A DNA stretch of 43,685 nucleotides from Phoronis australis (Eukaryota; Phoronida; Phoronidae), in the NCBI GenBank assembly GCA_002633005.1, contig NMRA01000817.1, positions 89,560 through 133,244 of the forward strand, given 5' to 3'. The notes under the pieces were generated by a model. That model was not told where the DNA came from, did no database searches, and worked only from the letters and a program-made list of their open reading frames with translations. The translations under genes were made by a program, and so were the position numbers. Below are positions 10,401 through 22,073 of the stretch, one piece after another (positions within the stretch are counted from its first letter, which is position 1; every line of letters starts with the position of its first letter).

Positions 10401-12468
10401 GCAACTCGTCGTTCTAACACTGTACAACCGAACTCCTTCTTTCGCAGACTATTATAGTTAGGCACTCATCGAACATCCTTAGAAACCAGAGTGTGGGATT
10501 ACACGCCTATGTTCGTCAGTTAATGTGTCCAAGGCATTTTGATTTCTTATCAACAAATTCGAGTATAATAAATGTTAAGGGCTAGCCTTGAACTTTACTT
10601 TACATGTAGCGATTGCTGGTGTCATACATAATTAACAGCTTCTCAGGAATTTTGTCTGTGACATTTGGGGAATTGTGATATTATTAAATATTTAACTCTT
10701 TGTTCTGGCCTGGAACAAATAATAAACGCTGGTTTGAACTACATTTTAAAGCAATTACAATTGAATTGTTGAGTTGTCTCCCGTTATTTCCGTTGACACT
10801 TCAGTTCTAGTTGTAGTGCGATATCTCTGTTCAATATAAGAAACTATCCTGTGTTACAATACTGTTCTCACGTAGGCTACTGGAGAGAAAAAAAATATTG
10901 GGAATACGACTAAAATAATGGTATGAGAGAAGGTAAAGTTGAAACATGACATTAAAAATCTTAACACACAACGGACAACAACTGATTGAAAAGTTGTACA
11001 AGTACTGATTACCCAGGTACCTACAGTGTATAAATTATCTGTGTCGACAATCAGAATCGAAATTGTTTCAAAGCATAAACACTAACTTGTATGTAGGAGT
11101 AAAAAAGTATGCATTGTGTATATTTTTGTCAGTTGTTTAATTGAAGCCCATAATTGTATAATACAAGTGTCGGCAACTGTTACTATCAATCTGATGTTGC
11201 ATCATCAGAATTCTGTGAAAGTGAACTTTTGGATTTTATAATTTTAGTTTTGAAACTTGAAGAGTTCGATGCCATGTCCAAAGAACATCAATCACACTAG
11301 GCTTTGGCCAAATCTGTTTGCAATTAAATTCCTTTCATGAGCTTTTCAATATTGAAACGATGCGAAAAAATGTCTTTAAATGCATGGTCAGTTTTACTCA
11401 GAAGTTTAAAACAAGAACTGAGCATCCCCACGTACTAATGAGTGATTCAATTAATGCCATCCATGTTGCCATGTCATTGTTTACTCGCATTCAATTAGTG
11501 AGTACCTCGTCATAGTGGACCTATGGGACAACTCTAAATGTAACGAGAATACAGCAATTCGACTTGTCGTAAACTCGTGCAACATTAGCAAGCAGCACCG
11601 CAAGAACTTGAATATAAACCGGTTGCTCGAAATTCCTCTTTGTAACTTGAGGAAATAACCAACAAGGGATGAAGTTGCGCCAAAAACGTAAAACTGAGTT
11701 GTGTTGTAAACTAGTGCAGTAGGATTACGTCTTGACCTACAGTAGGTCACGATCGTAATCTCCTGGGGTTTGTTTGCTATTAATGTGCTGTGCGTTTTTA
11801 ATAGAACTTAGTTTTGTCCCTTAGCTATATTTTTATACACAACTAAAGATTCTGGACTGATGTAAAAAGTAGTATTGCAAAGAAAGAAAATAGATGGGTT
11901 CTTTCCGCATAGATTCTAACCGATCATGTCACTAGCTTATGATTCAAAAACAGAGAGACTGACTACTTTCCAAAACAAGACAAATAAAAAAAAAACAACA
12001 ACAAAGCAATGAAGACGTCTTCCACAGTGCGCACTGTATCTATTGTATGACTAAATTCTCAGGTTTTCTCTGTTCACTTTCAATGACAGTGTAGTATCGC
12101 CGCGTACTGTAGTAGGTGGACGCCGTATTCTCAGCCATTGTGTCTGACGGTATGTTGAAGTGACAGATGGCACGTGCGACCATTATCGCAAACCGTTTCT
12201 AAAATTTCACTCGCCAACAGAATTTCAGCATATAATTAAAGAAAAAGTATTGTTTAATCATGATCCAAACAATGGGGGCTAATTAGCTAATCAAAGACTA
12301 TTTCAATAATTAAGTTAAGACAGTCATTTCTGTCGTTAACCATTAGTCACTTGTGAGACGCACAAGGGGATTTAGTCAAGTCTCCGGGGATGGGCAGACG
12401 ACGACTCACTAATTCGCCATTTGCTTCCGTCTCATCTTGAAAACGTGAAATTGGCATAATATGGAGTC
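7479..12468. other. Gene-poor upstream region of NeuroD
   Basis: I could not support a gene in these 5 kb. A 65-codon minus-strand frame at 8742-8939 starts with ATG but has no recognised domain. At 9801 one unresolved base precedes a run of C (9802-9814). The region probably contains cis-regulatory DNA of NeuroD, but no specific element beyond the E-boxes can be named from sequence alone. Confidence 0.4.
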
Positions 12469-12740
12469 AACGGATCTTCCTGTTAACAAATATTGCACTT
12501 TGGGTCGTAAACAATATGTAGAGAACAAGATGATCTGGCTGTTAACAAATGTTGCACTTTGGATCGTAAACGATTTGTAGAAAACAGTCATTTTTATGTA
12601 ATTCACATTGGGTGGTAAACAATACGTAGTCAATAGAGACTGCCCCTAACAAATAATGCTCTTTGGTTCGTTAACAATACTTAGTAAACAGAGCATGCTG
12701 CTTAAATATCATGCACTGTGGGTCGTAAATAATATTCTAA
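12469..12740. repeat. Diverged minisatellite, about 60-bp unit, 5 copies
   Basis: The core GCACTTTGGGTCGTAAACAA recurs at about 12496, 12554, 12607, 12658 and 12713, each preceded by GTTAACAAATATT-like sequence and followed by TATGTAGAGAACA-like sequence. Units differ at several positions and in length (roughly 52-62 bp), so the array is old. Confidence 0.75.
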
Positions 12741-14980
12741 AATATTTTATTAAATTCCTTGAGCGAAGATATGGAAATCTAACCACATTTTCAGTTTTTT
12801 TATTTCCTGATTCACCATCGTAAAATATCCTACTTTAAAAGTTTAATTGCCAACACACGAAAGTTTACAATACCTAGACAAACAGAATAAGACGACTATA
12901 TCAATTCCGGTCAGTTTTCATAATTTTTTTGAAATTTCGCAGTTAGTTAATTGTTTTAATTGTATCATACAACACCTGCAAAAATAGTCATTATAAGACA
13001 ACAAAATTCTTTTCTGCATTTCATTAAAACTGTAGATAACAGTATTTTACGCTTCTGGGCACTATTTCAATTTTTTAATAAAAAGCCAATCTCGACACCA
13101 GAGTCGATGACATTGAAATACAAACTGTCTCCTCCCTCCGTTTGCCTAGACAAAAAACTGAACAACTTGTTTTATTCAAACTCACCTTTTGCCGGAGGTA
13201 ATAACGCGTGAAAACTCGACTAATTTTCTGCTTCGAATCCGCCACTTCTTTGGAAAATATAAGTTATGGGGAATTGTTCGGTTTTATTATGTTTATATAG
13301 TAATGATATAAGCTGCGTCCCTATCATGCTTTCTAATGCAAATTTATCATCCACTTAAAATCCCAGCGTGAGTGATAAACCGGCACGCGCGCATCTGTCA
13401 TAAAATGTGGTAAGCTGTTAGGCAAACATGCTCGATAATTTTCTGCCTGGACGTCACTAGTGCCAGATTGGCTGTAAGAATTTCAAATTTTCAAAAATGT
13501 TAGTCATCTTTCCGAATTGGTAGCATCCAGTTCGTTAATGGATGTGTTAAGTTACGTAGTGACGAAATAACTACATTTCAGGCCGTGACACTGGGATCAC
13601 GGACATGTTTAAATGTAATGTTTACAATATCACAATGCAATATATAAACTCCATTGAATATCTTTTTTATAAACTTAAAGACGTTTATTGAAAACGCGTG
13701 ATGCGCTTGTTTCTTGCTACTGGCATGTCACAACCGGGTTAAAGAAGAAAGATACTTGCTTCATGAAACTTAAGACACGTCTTTTGTTCAGAACTGTGAA
13801 GGCCCACACTAGCTTTACTCGCGAGATTTTTGTTTCTACGGAACTTTTCTCTTTTGGTCTTATCACAGACAATTTTTAAACTGAAAACATTTCGTTCTTA
13901 TATGGGGGATAAACAGCTGACGTAGTTTTTATTATTTTTTTCTGAAACTTGATATCACAGTTCAGTCAGAGACCATCGTTCACAGTTGATCTCTATCAAT
14001 TTCGTTTGCCAATATCAATCCAAAACAAGGATGTCTCTCACGAAATTGTTTCCTTTGACAAAAATTCGTTGCCGTTCTGCGCAAGTAGTTATCGACCATA
14101 AATGTCTGACACCTGCTAGTTGGTAGCAGGTTCCAGCTATTGTGTACAAATAAATCATGTTTGGCGAATTAATTTTATGACCACTTCGGTCTTCAAACGT
14201 GCATTCTGGCTCTTAACATTGTTTCTTTTCAGGTGGTCAAGCAGTTAATTATTTTCTTTGATAGTTTCATTCATGTTAGCTTTCAAGGTAGATGAATTGG
14301 TACAAATTAGAGATCAGTATCTAATTCGGTCGCTAATTACATTATATCTATGTCAGTATATTATAACTTGGAAAATTCACAAATACTGCTAAAGATGAAT
14401 AGCACATTCAAATAGACGGTTTATCCGAAGTATCCATTGTTTTCTGTTGCCAAATATTAACTAATGTGCCGCCTATATAGCTGACTGTATCTCCCCTTAT
14501 CTAAATGTCGTAGTCAGCGCCAATTGAGACTGCAAAGTGTGATGTTAACTGTCGCCAAATACATTTACTAGTGTCGTCGAATTCAGAATGTAAAAGTGCG
14601 TTCGAGTTCGGCAAATAAGCGAAAATATTCCACTTCAAACTTGTCTGTGTGGCCCACACTTATCTCCAATGTACTTACGCTTTGTTGTAAAGTAAACGGA
14701 AACAAGAAACGAGATAAAGTGTTGTTTTCGCAAACAGGTTTGATGTGCCTGAGTGTTGCTGTACAACTCTTGTACATGTCAACTGTTGAGAAACGTAACA
14801 TGTATTTACATCACCTGAGTAGAGTTCATTATCTGTCTCCCGACTAGCAAATCTAACCAAAATCAAGTTTTCTTATTTCAAACACGCGACACAATATCTC
14901 ACGTAATCTCGCGAAGTCTTTCATTTTAGTGTATGTCCCAGCGTTAACTGAACTCCACAAGCATTTTGCAAAACTTGGAA
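12741..14980. other. Intergenic, nothing recognised
   Basis: The sequence is AT-rich, with only short frames that lack coding character. No RNA gene or repeat structure was identified. Confidence 0.4.
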
Positions 14981-15030
14981 CAATCATCATCATCTCCACC
15001 ATCATTATCGTCGTCGTCATCATCATCATT
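14981..15030. repeat. ATC/GTC trinucleotide microsatellite
   Basis: Interrupted runs of ATC and GTC (ATCATCATCATC, TCGTCGTCGTCATC) span about 50 bases in intergenic sequence. Confidence 0.8.
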
Positions 15031-15774
15031 TCAAGCATGCTTGAACTAATAAAGTCAACAGCTTTGATTTCAGCGAATGTCTGGCAAACATCGACAAGAA
15101 ATGGCGAATTTCAAAAAAATCACAAAAACTGACCGGATTTTACTGTTTTTTGGCTCCGGTCAAAGTTGATAATTTCAAAATGTCTACTAGTATTCCAAAA
15201 TAATCTCAAAACTGCGTTTTTCGGCCGCAATACAAATACTAAAAAATAGTAACAAAAGTATGGAGATGAAAATCAAAATTATGTAAATATAAAGTTTAAA
15301 CAATATTCAAACTAAATTAGTAAGACGAAAATATACGTACGTGCACAAAATATATTACTCTCAAATCGAGGAATACCGAAAAGCTTGAGAAGATTAAATA
15401 AAAACGAATAATGTCTTTGTAACAAGAAGTACTAAGCACAGTATGACACTTTAAAAAATACGGGATCAGTTTGCTCCTGAATGATAGCAGTGGCGTCGAA
15501 TTCCTGTAACGTGGCCATACGTGTACTTTCGAAGATTGAAGCTTTTCCTGCCGATCAAGCTTGTGCAGTTTAGACAGTGCAGTGTAGAATATTACAAGCA
15601 AGCAATGTTCATGATTTTTGGGAGGTGACCATTGCGGTTAGTTGAGATCGGCACGGTTTCTAGCGAGGGTCTTCCGAATGCTTCACGAATATTATATAAA
15701 TTGTGCAGACCTCCACACTGCTCAGTAATCTGTTGTTTGTCTATGCTCACAATTTAGTCTAATTAGCCATGGAA

Positions 15775-16088
15775 CTAGAATGCAGCATGAACGACGTTTC
15801 GACATTATTAAAATATCATCATCAGGTACTATAGACAAAAAGAATACAACAGTGTATCCTCATATAACAACATACTTATTTCACATCACAGAGCAAGTGC
15901 AACTAATTACCATAAACTGTGGTACAAAACCTAGTCTACTGTCCTGTCCAAAAAGAATCGAATGTGTACAACACTTCGTCAGATGTGTAGAGATAATGGG
16001 ACATACAGACGACGCACATGTGAATGATACACTGGAAAAGGGGAGAGTGAAAGGACATGTCCTGAAATATGAAAACCTTCCAAATTAA
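15775..16088 (+). mobile_element. Possible retroelement remnant with a short ORF
   Basis: An open frame of 102 codons begins at 15780 with HERRFDIIKISSSG. The underlying GACGTTTCGACATTATT...ATCATCAGG pattern resembles a motif repeated in invertebrate genomes next to retroelement ends. A second GACGTTTCGGTTTATTATCA occurs at about 16884-16903. No reverse transcriptase or other diagnostic motif is visible, so the identity is a guess from repeat character. Confidence 0.25.
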
Positions 16089-16453
16089 AGTTCGTATCTA
16101 AATCACATGTAGGAGTTATTTTGAGCTCGATTTTATTTTACACAATGTCTATTACGTACATGCGCTTATATGGATGATGTTCAACAACCTGAATCGATAA
16201 AAGAGTATGCGATATCACAGTGCCACGTCTAACACCTAATTTTGCTTGGCGTCCTTGGTATCTGGGATGACAGACAAAATATGGAACTTTTGGTGGAAAT
16301 GAGAATCTTACAACCTCCTTCAAACACATCTTTTCATCCTGAAACATCAAAATATTTCAAATGCAAACAAAAATCTGTCACAAACTTCCAGTGTTTAGCA
16401 AAAACGCCTTTAACCTGTTTCCTTAGTCATTTGTGGTAGCAACAGTTTGTACA

Positions 16454-16645
16454 AATGTAGAAATATTATCTTAACAGCATATAGGTTTGCATTGAACCTT
16501 TTAAAATTGTGTGTTTGTACAATTTTTGCTAAGAACCTAAATCAAAGGTAATGTAGAAATATTATCTTAACAGCATATAGGTTTGCATTGTATCTTTTAA
16601 AATTGTGTGTTTGTACAATTTTTGCTAAGAACCTAAATCAAAGGT
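16454..16645 (+). repeat. Recent 2 x 96 bp tandem duplication
   Basis: Copies 16454-16549 and 16550-16645 start AATGTAGAAATATTATC and end CTAAATCAAAGGT. They differ at only a few bases, around GAACC versus TATCT. Confidence 0.9.
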
Positions 16646-16920
16646 AACAAGTAAAATATTGTGCTATTTACGTTGGACACTTACGTGTGCTGTGCTTTCA
16701 TAAACCCCTGCTTACAACATGAAGGCACTGCACCACAAAACAATACATATTTCTGCAACAGGAATTCCATCTTAATTGAATACATCATTTTCGCTTATTA
16801 TTTTTCTTTTTAACGTTTGTTTTTGGTCAAAATATGAGTACGAATTTTAAAATCGGCGCATACATAAACAACGACGTATTAATCGACGTTTCGGTTTATT
16901 ATCACTAAGCCATCCTCAAG

Positions 16921-17057
16921 ACAAATGTTCACAATATTGCTATCAGGTAACACAGGTGCGGAACAGTCTACACAGGCACACGTCATGCATGTTGACGTGT
17001 ACATGTACCTGTGCAGACTTCTCCACCTGTGTTACCTGATTAGAATACTGTGAACAT
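16921..17057. repeat. Inverted repeat with arms of about 60 bp
   Basis: The left arm (AATGTTCACAATATTGC..., AGGTAACACAGGTG, ACACAGGCACACGTCA) is the imperfect reverse complement of the right arm (TGACGTGTACATGTACCTGT, CACCTGTGTTACCTGAT, ACTGTGAACATT). The two arms meet around TGCATG, so this is a near-perfect hairpin. It may be a MITE. No coding potential. Confidence 0.75.
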
Positions 17058-19862
17058 TTTCTTTTTTTGTTTTCTTTTTCAGCTGCAAAAAGGTGTCGGT
17101 AATATTTAGAACAAAACTTACTGTATATCACCAGAAACATTGACAAATATAAAGTTGACTCATTATAGTTGTCTAATGATGACAATCAATTCTCACCCAG
17201 TGATGAAGTTCCAAACACTTTTGATAGTAGCTTGTCATGACCACAGCCAATTATTACGTAACTTTATTTGAAATGTCCACTGCAATGAAGAGGGTTACTG
17301 AGTTAAGACTGCCACTTTCTCTTCATTTAACCATATTAAGAACATGTCAAAAACTGTCATTGTTATAACAGTGTATAACTGTTACTTTGATGGTAGTGTT
17401 AAAATATAATAATTCTTGGGCAATACTGTTTCGTTTTCCATAAATTTATAATTGTGGAATTAATTCTTACCCCTTTAGTTAAAGATCTGTAGATGCATTT
17501 GTTCACACTGGGCTATATTGTTAACAAACATTGCTGGGAGACCACCATTTCCCCTCAAGTCGTTGCTAAAGGCGGCGCTCAAGGAAAAAATTAAAATTCA
17601 CCGGAATATAACAAGTGTATTTATTCTGCGGTCACCATTACATGTGCTCAATTAGGCGGATTACATTTTGTGGTATATATACATATGTTTGCATTTATCT
17701 CGGACTATATTAAGAGTTTCAACGATATAGTACAAATTACCCAAAAGGCGAACCACCTTGCGATGTGAGGTGCATGATGTCCAAAGATATTATTGCAAGA
17801 TAAACAACTTATGGAAATGAACAAACAGAATTACAAAAACATGAAAATATCCCAACGTAATAATTGAAATGTTCTTACTGGCCGCCCAAAGTATGAACAG
17901 CTACTGAGACGGTAATGCTGCAACAACAAGGCAACAAAACAACTGTCCTGTTGCCGACGACTTTGGAATTAGTTAGCCCGTTCCCAAATAACTTGTTTTA
18001 TTTTGTGGGCCTGTCATTTTCAATTCTTCATAAGAGAGGGAATGTTGCAGATACTGCTAATAAGTGCATCGAGCCTTCCTTGACGGTCGAGACCGAGACT
18101 GTCCTGGTCGCCACTAGCACGCGTTACTCCACAGGTCGCTGTGTAATGATCAAACCATTGGGCACACATTGTACATTCAGTTTGTTTACCCTGCTCTTTG
18201 CCAACCACCGCTTTAATGGAGCTATAGCTTTATTGCTTCCGATAGGTGTCCGATAATATATCTTAAACTAACGTTTATATTAATCCACATGACATACACG
18301 CGTCCTTAATTGAAAGCTTGTCGCCGACACAACTTTTTACATGGTAAACCTCAAGTGGTCGATAAGGGAGAGCCAGTAATCAGTGGAAATGTCGTGTGGA
18401 CGACCGTTTGTTGCCGCCGCCGAGTGTAAATATGCTACTCAGGAATTCACACAACACGCTAGATGACTGCACCACTGTGCCACCCGCAGTACAGGCCGGC
18501 ATCCAAGCTCTCGCTGTGATTTATCCGAAATACAAACACCTTTTTATTTGTGTAATAACTTATTTGTCTATTAAATTGTATGCAGTTCAGTAATTTATTT
18601 ATTTTAATACTCTCAGTAATTTAAAGCGATCTTCGTACGTGAATGTGTTCTTATTCAATACCCGATGTGAAATTCCACCATATTTAAACTCACCACTGCC
18701 ACCTCTATGTTGATTCTCGCCATTTCAATGTGTGCAAAGGTTTCTGGGAAAAGTTTTCGAGTTAGAGGAGATTTCCAAGCAACACGCCTCTAAGTTGGTG
18801 TGTGTGTATCAGTGGGGTGTGATAAGCACTGCGACCAAATAAACAAGATACATGTATGTGTAAATCGGATATAGGTTCAAATGACTGTCACTTGCATACT
18901 TAGTGACGTGAAAAGGAAATGCAAACGTTATCAAATTTCTTTAATAAAATTTATAGATGCACAACAACCCTCCCCATGATTAAGCTGCGTCAACTGAGGA
19001 CCTAATGAAAACTCCACAGTTGTTGACGTTTGCAAAATAACAAATGTCCACCGTTCAAGAAATTCGAACCACCCCTTGCGCAATGCTGGCTACGGGCTTG
19101 CAAAAGAACTATTGGAAATAAAGGCACTCTTTACAGTAGTAGGTATACCTGTACACCTTAAAACAATAATACTTCATGAACGGTGAAAACACAAAAAAAC
19201 ATCTATTGGCATGAACACACAAAACACAGCCATTGGCATGAACAATGACATTTTGAACCTACAATATCTTCATCATCGCCATACGCAAACATCCCAATAT
19301 AATCTGAAAGTTCACTTTCACAATTCAGTTTAAAGTCTGCATGGTTACCTTTTCCCTCAAAAGTCGCTAATAAATGCTTCAGTTTCAAAATACGGATCAC
19401 GCAATTTTCTTCTTTTGAATGGGCGCTCCTCTTTTGATGACACTCTGAAAAGCTAATGTACGTTCTTAATCTAAATGTAAACTTAATGTGCAACCTCATA
19501 CCTGTGCGACAAGTAGACACGTGCAGTAGTTCAGATGTACTGAGCGAGCTTCTACAACTGTCACCGGATACCATAAAACAGTGCGTATTTTTTTATAAAA
19601 GATGGGGATGCACCGGGGTTGATTTCCGTACAGGCGGCGTTGCTTGCATTCGATCCTAGCTATGCCTATCATCGGAATTATGAGGAAATCTTATTTGAAT
19701 TTCTTTGGAAGAAATTGTCATTCCCAAGTTGACACTTTTGGTGTACTTCAGTGACTTTTTCTGCAAGCCAGCAAACAGGCATACAAACAAGCTTCAACCC
19801 GCCACAAGTCAAGAAATTCACCTCGATCTCGAAGACATGTTTTGCGCGTGGGATCACCCAAT
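17058..19862. other. Intergenic, no supported gene
   Basis: A 113-codon plus-strand frame (17915-18256) and a 123-codon minus-strand frame (19203-19574) show no recognisable domain. One exon-like minus-strand segment at 19357-19444 is discussed as a finding. Otherwise nothing was identified. Confidence 0.35.
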
Positions 19863-20294
19863 ACAAGGTACCTAAACTACACGGTCAACGGACTCATAAA
19901 CACGGGGCACGGACGCATGAACACGACTCACGGACCTGCAAACACCGTTCACTGACTCACAAACACGAGAACGGACTCACAAACACGATACACGCACCCA
20001 AATACACAGGACATGGACTCATATTCACGAGGAAACACGGTTATCGTACCGTCAACCACGGGTCACGGACAAAATGGATGTCAGCCGACTCAGGAAGCCG
20101 AGGAGTCCGTGACCCGTGTTTGACGGTCCGTTAACCGTGTTTCCTCGTGAATATGAGTCCGTGTCCCGTGTATTTGGGTGCGTGGATCGTGTTTTGTGAG
20201 TCAGTGGACGGTGTTTGCAGGTCCGTGAGTCGTGTTCATGCGTGCGTACCATGTGTTTATGAGTCCGTTGACTGTGTAGTTTAGGCACCTTGCA
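19863..20294. mobile_element. Foldback element: giant imperfect hairpin
   Basis: Two arms of about 195-200 bp flank a spacer of about 30 bp (near 20070-20102). The left arm begins CAAGGTACCTAAACTACACG and the right arm ends in its reverse complement, TGTGTAGTTTAGGCACCTTG. Each arm is built from diverged units of about 20-24 bp around GGACTCACAAACACG. Apparent frames here only read these units. The architecture is that of foldback transposons, with long, internally repetitive inverted ends and no coding centre. No clear target duplication was seen. Confidence 0.75.
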
Positions 20295-20988
20295 ATAGTA
20301 GCCGTCTAACCATTCCCACTATGATCTCCAATATACTATTCATACTGCTTTGTGCGACCGGTGGCGCCACCCTGGCGAATGATTTGCGAACTGTTGTAAA
20401 CAAAAATGAGTATTAGCCACTGAAGGCTTTGAAGACAATGACCATCGACTTCCCTGGCTTTTGAACCACGTGACTTTCAGATACTCTCTTTCTCGCAAGT
20501 TCCGTAGTTTCAGAGTTCACTCAGGCAAAACGCCAAACACAGATCTTCCACTAGTTAACAACGCCACGCCCTCAACATGCATGCAATTGTTAGATCGTCG
20601 AAGCGGATTTGCACACAAAGGAAAGCGAGAGGACTGCAAACCCATCGGCTACCAACAAAAGCTCTGCCTTTCTGGGAATGTTGTTGACGTCATTTCCATC
20701 ACCGACGAAGCCCCATGAGGACTACCCCACCATCGGTGTTGAAAGCGCGGTAGGCCTAGTCAGTGGGGGTTTGCACACGTGCTGGTGCGTGAATCGTAAA
20801 TAATCACTAATGTCAACGAAAATTTGGTACATCTCATGGAAAGGACAGGGTCCTCTTTACTTTCAGTAACATACGGAATTCAAGGTATAGTTTAAACTCG
20901 GTAGCAAAGGTAGACCTTGAAGAAGCAAAGAAGATAAGACAGATAGAAGTACAGTCATTGATTGCACATTATTCCACATTTATTGTAC
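20295..20988. other. Intergenic, nothing firmly recognised
   Basis: An 85-codon plus-strand frame (20461-20718) has no known domain. The region lies downstream of the poly(A) signal of the WD-repeat gene. Confidence 0.4.
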
Positions 20989-20994
20989 TGGAAG
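20989..20994 (-). terminator. Poly(A) signal of the WD-repeat gene
   Basis: AATAAA on the minus strand about 660 bases past the stop codon at 21655. It would give a 3' UTR of ordinary length. Confidence 0.45.
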
Positions 20995-21654
20995 GATACA
21001 GTGAACAACATACAATAGTAAAACATTAAATGTCCGAGATATGTGAAACTATAAAATGACGTAGTTACACAACTTACGAATTACTTGGCTGAAAATATCG
21101 CACTGTAAACAACATGCTCTCGTATTGCAACTTTGCCAGATTTTCAAACATTTTACAAATATTGACACAGGATGTAAGTAAAAATACATTCCACTGATCT
21201 GCTTTACATTCAATAACTATCTTCGGCTGCATGTCTCGCAATATGGTCTCGTATACTTGTTCACAATGATGAAGTTTAAACAACGTGTATAAAAGAAATC
21301 AGCAAATTATCACAACTGTTCATCCAAACGGATGTCTAAGTTGACTTCAATGTATGTCTTGTCTTCTTTAAGTTTCTGGAATATAGAACAAGACCACCAT
21401 TACCTGTGCAGTACATTACAACAATACCTCTGGCTTTTTCGTAGAATCTGTTCAGCACTTAAAGATGTTATAGAGAAATCCGACATTTTCAGTCCCGTCC
21501 TAGGCACTTAGCAATTCGTCCTTGGATGTTAGTAATGATGTCAGAAACAGTAATCAAAAATAACCTTTGCTCGCACAGTGTTTGCGTTGTGCGACTTGCT
21601 TACAGCGTCCGACACTTCAGAGGGCTTTTTTCATAAATTCGTTTCAATTAAAGT

Positions 21655-22031
21655 CTAAGTATTAAAATACCTCTCACAATTATCAAAATATGTTAAACTG
21701 ACCGCCAAAGTTGCTTCAAAAAGATAAGAACGCACCTCGTCTGCACCGCCTGGGCTGGAAGGGTCGTATATCTGAAGATGGACGGGTCCTGAAACTTCCA
21801 GGCTTCCAAGCAAAACGTGTCTTCCGATCACCTTATAGTCCAACATACCCTTCTCACACGCTGGGCTGCCAACACTGAAATACATTCACATGAGTACAGT
21901 GTGAAGTACATAGAGACTGTCTGCAGATATTTGCCGTTGATCATGTTATATTTACACTTTCACCATATCCGCTGATGTCCAACTTTTGTTCCACTAATGT
22001 CAAAAAACTGCTCAGTACATAATAGGATCTC

Positions 22032-22073
<42 letters not shown>

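Noticed and set aside
19751-20288. Proteins rich in His, Thr and Lys on both strands
   Set aside because: The frames only read the short repeat units of the foldback hairpin; complementary arms give similar peptides on opposite strands.
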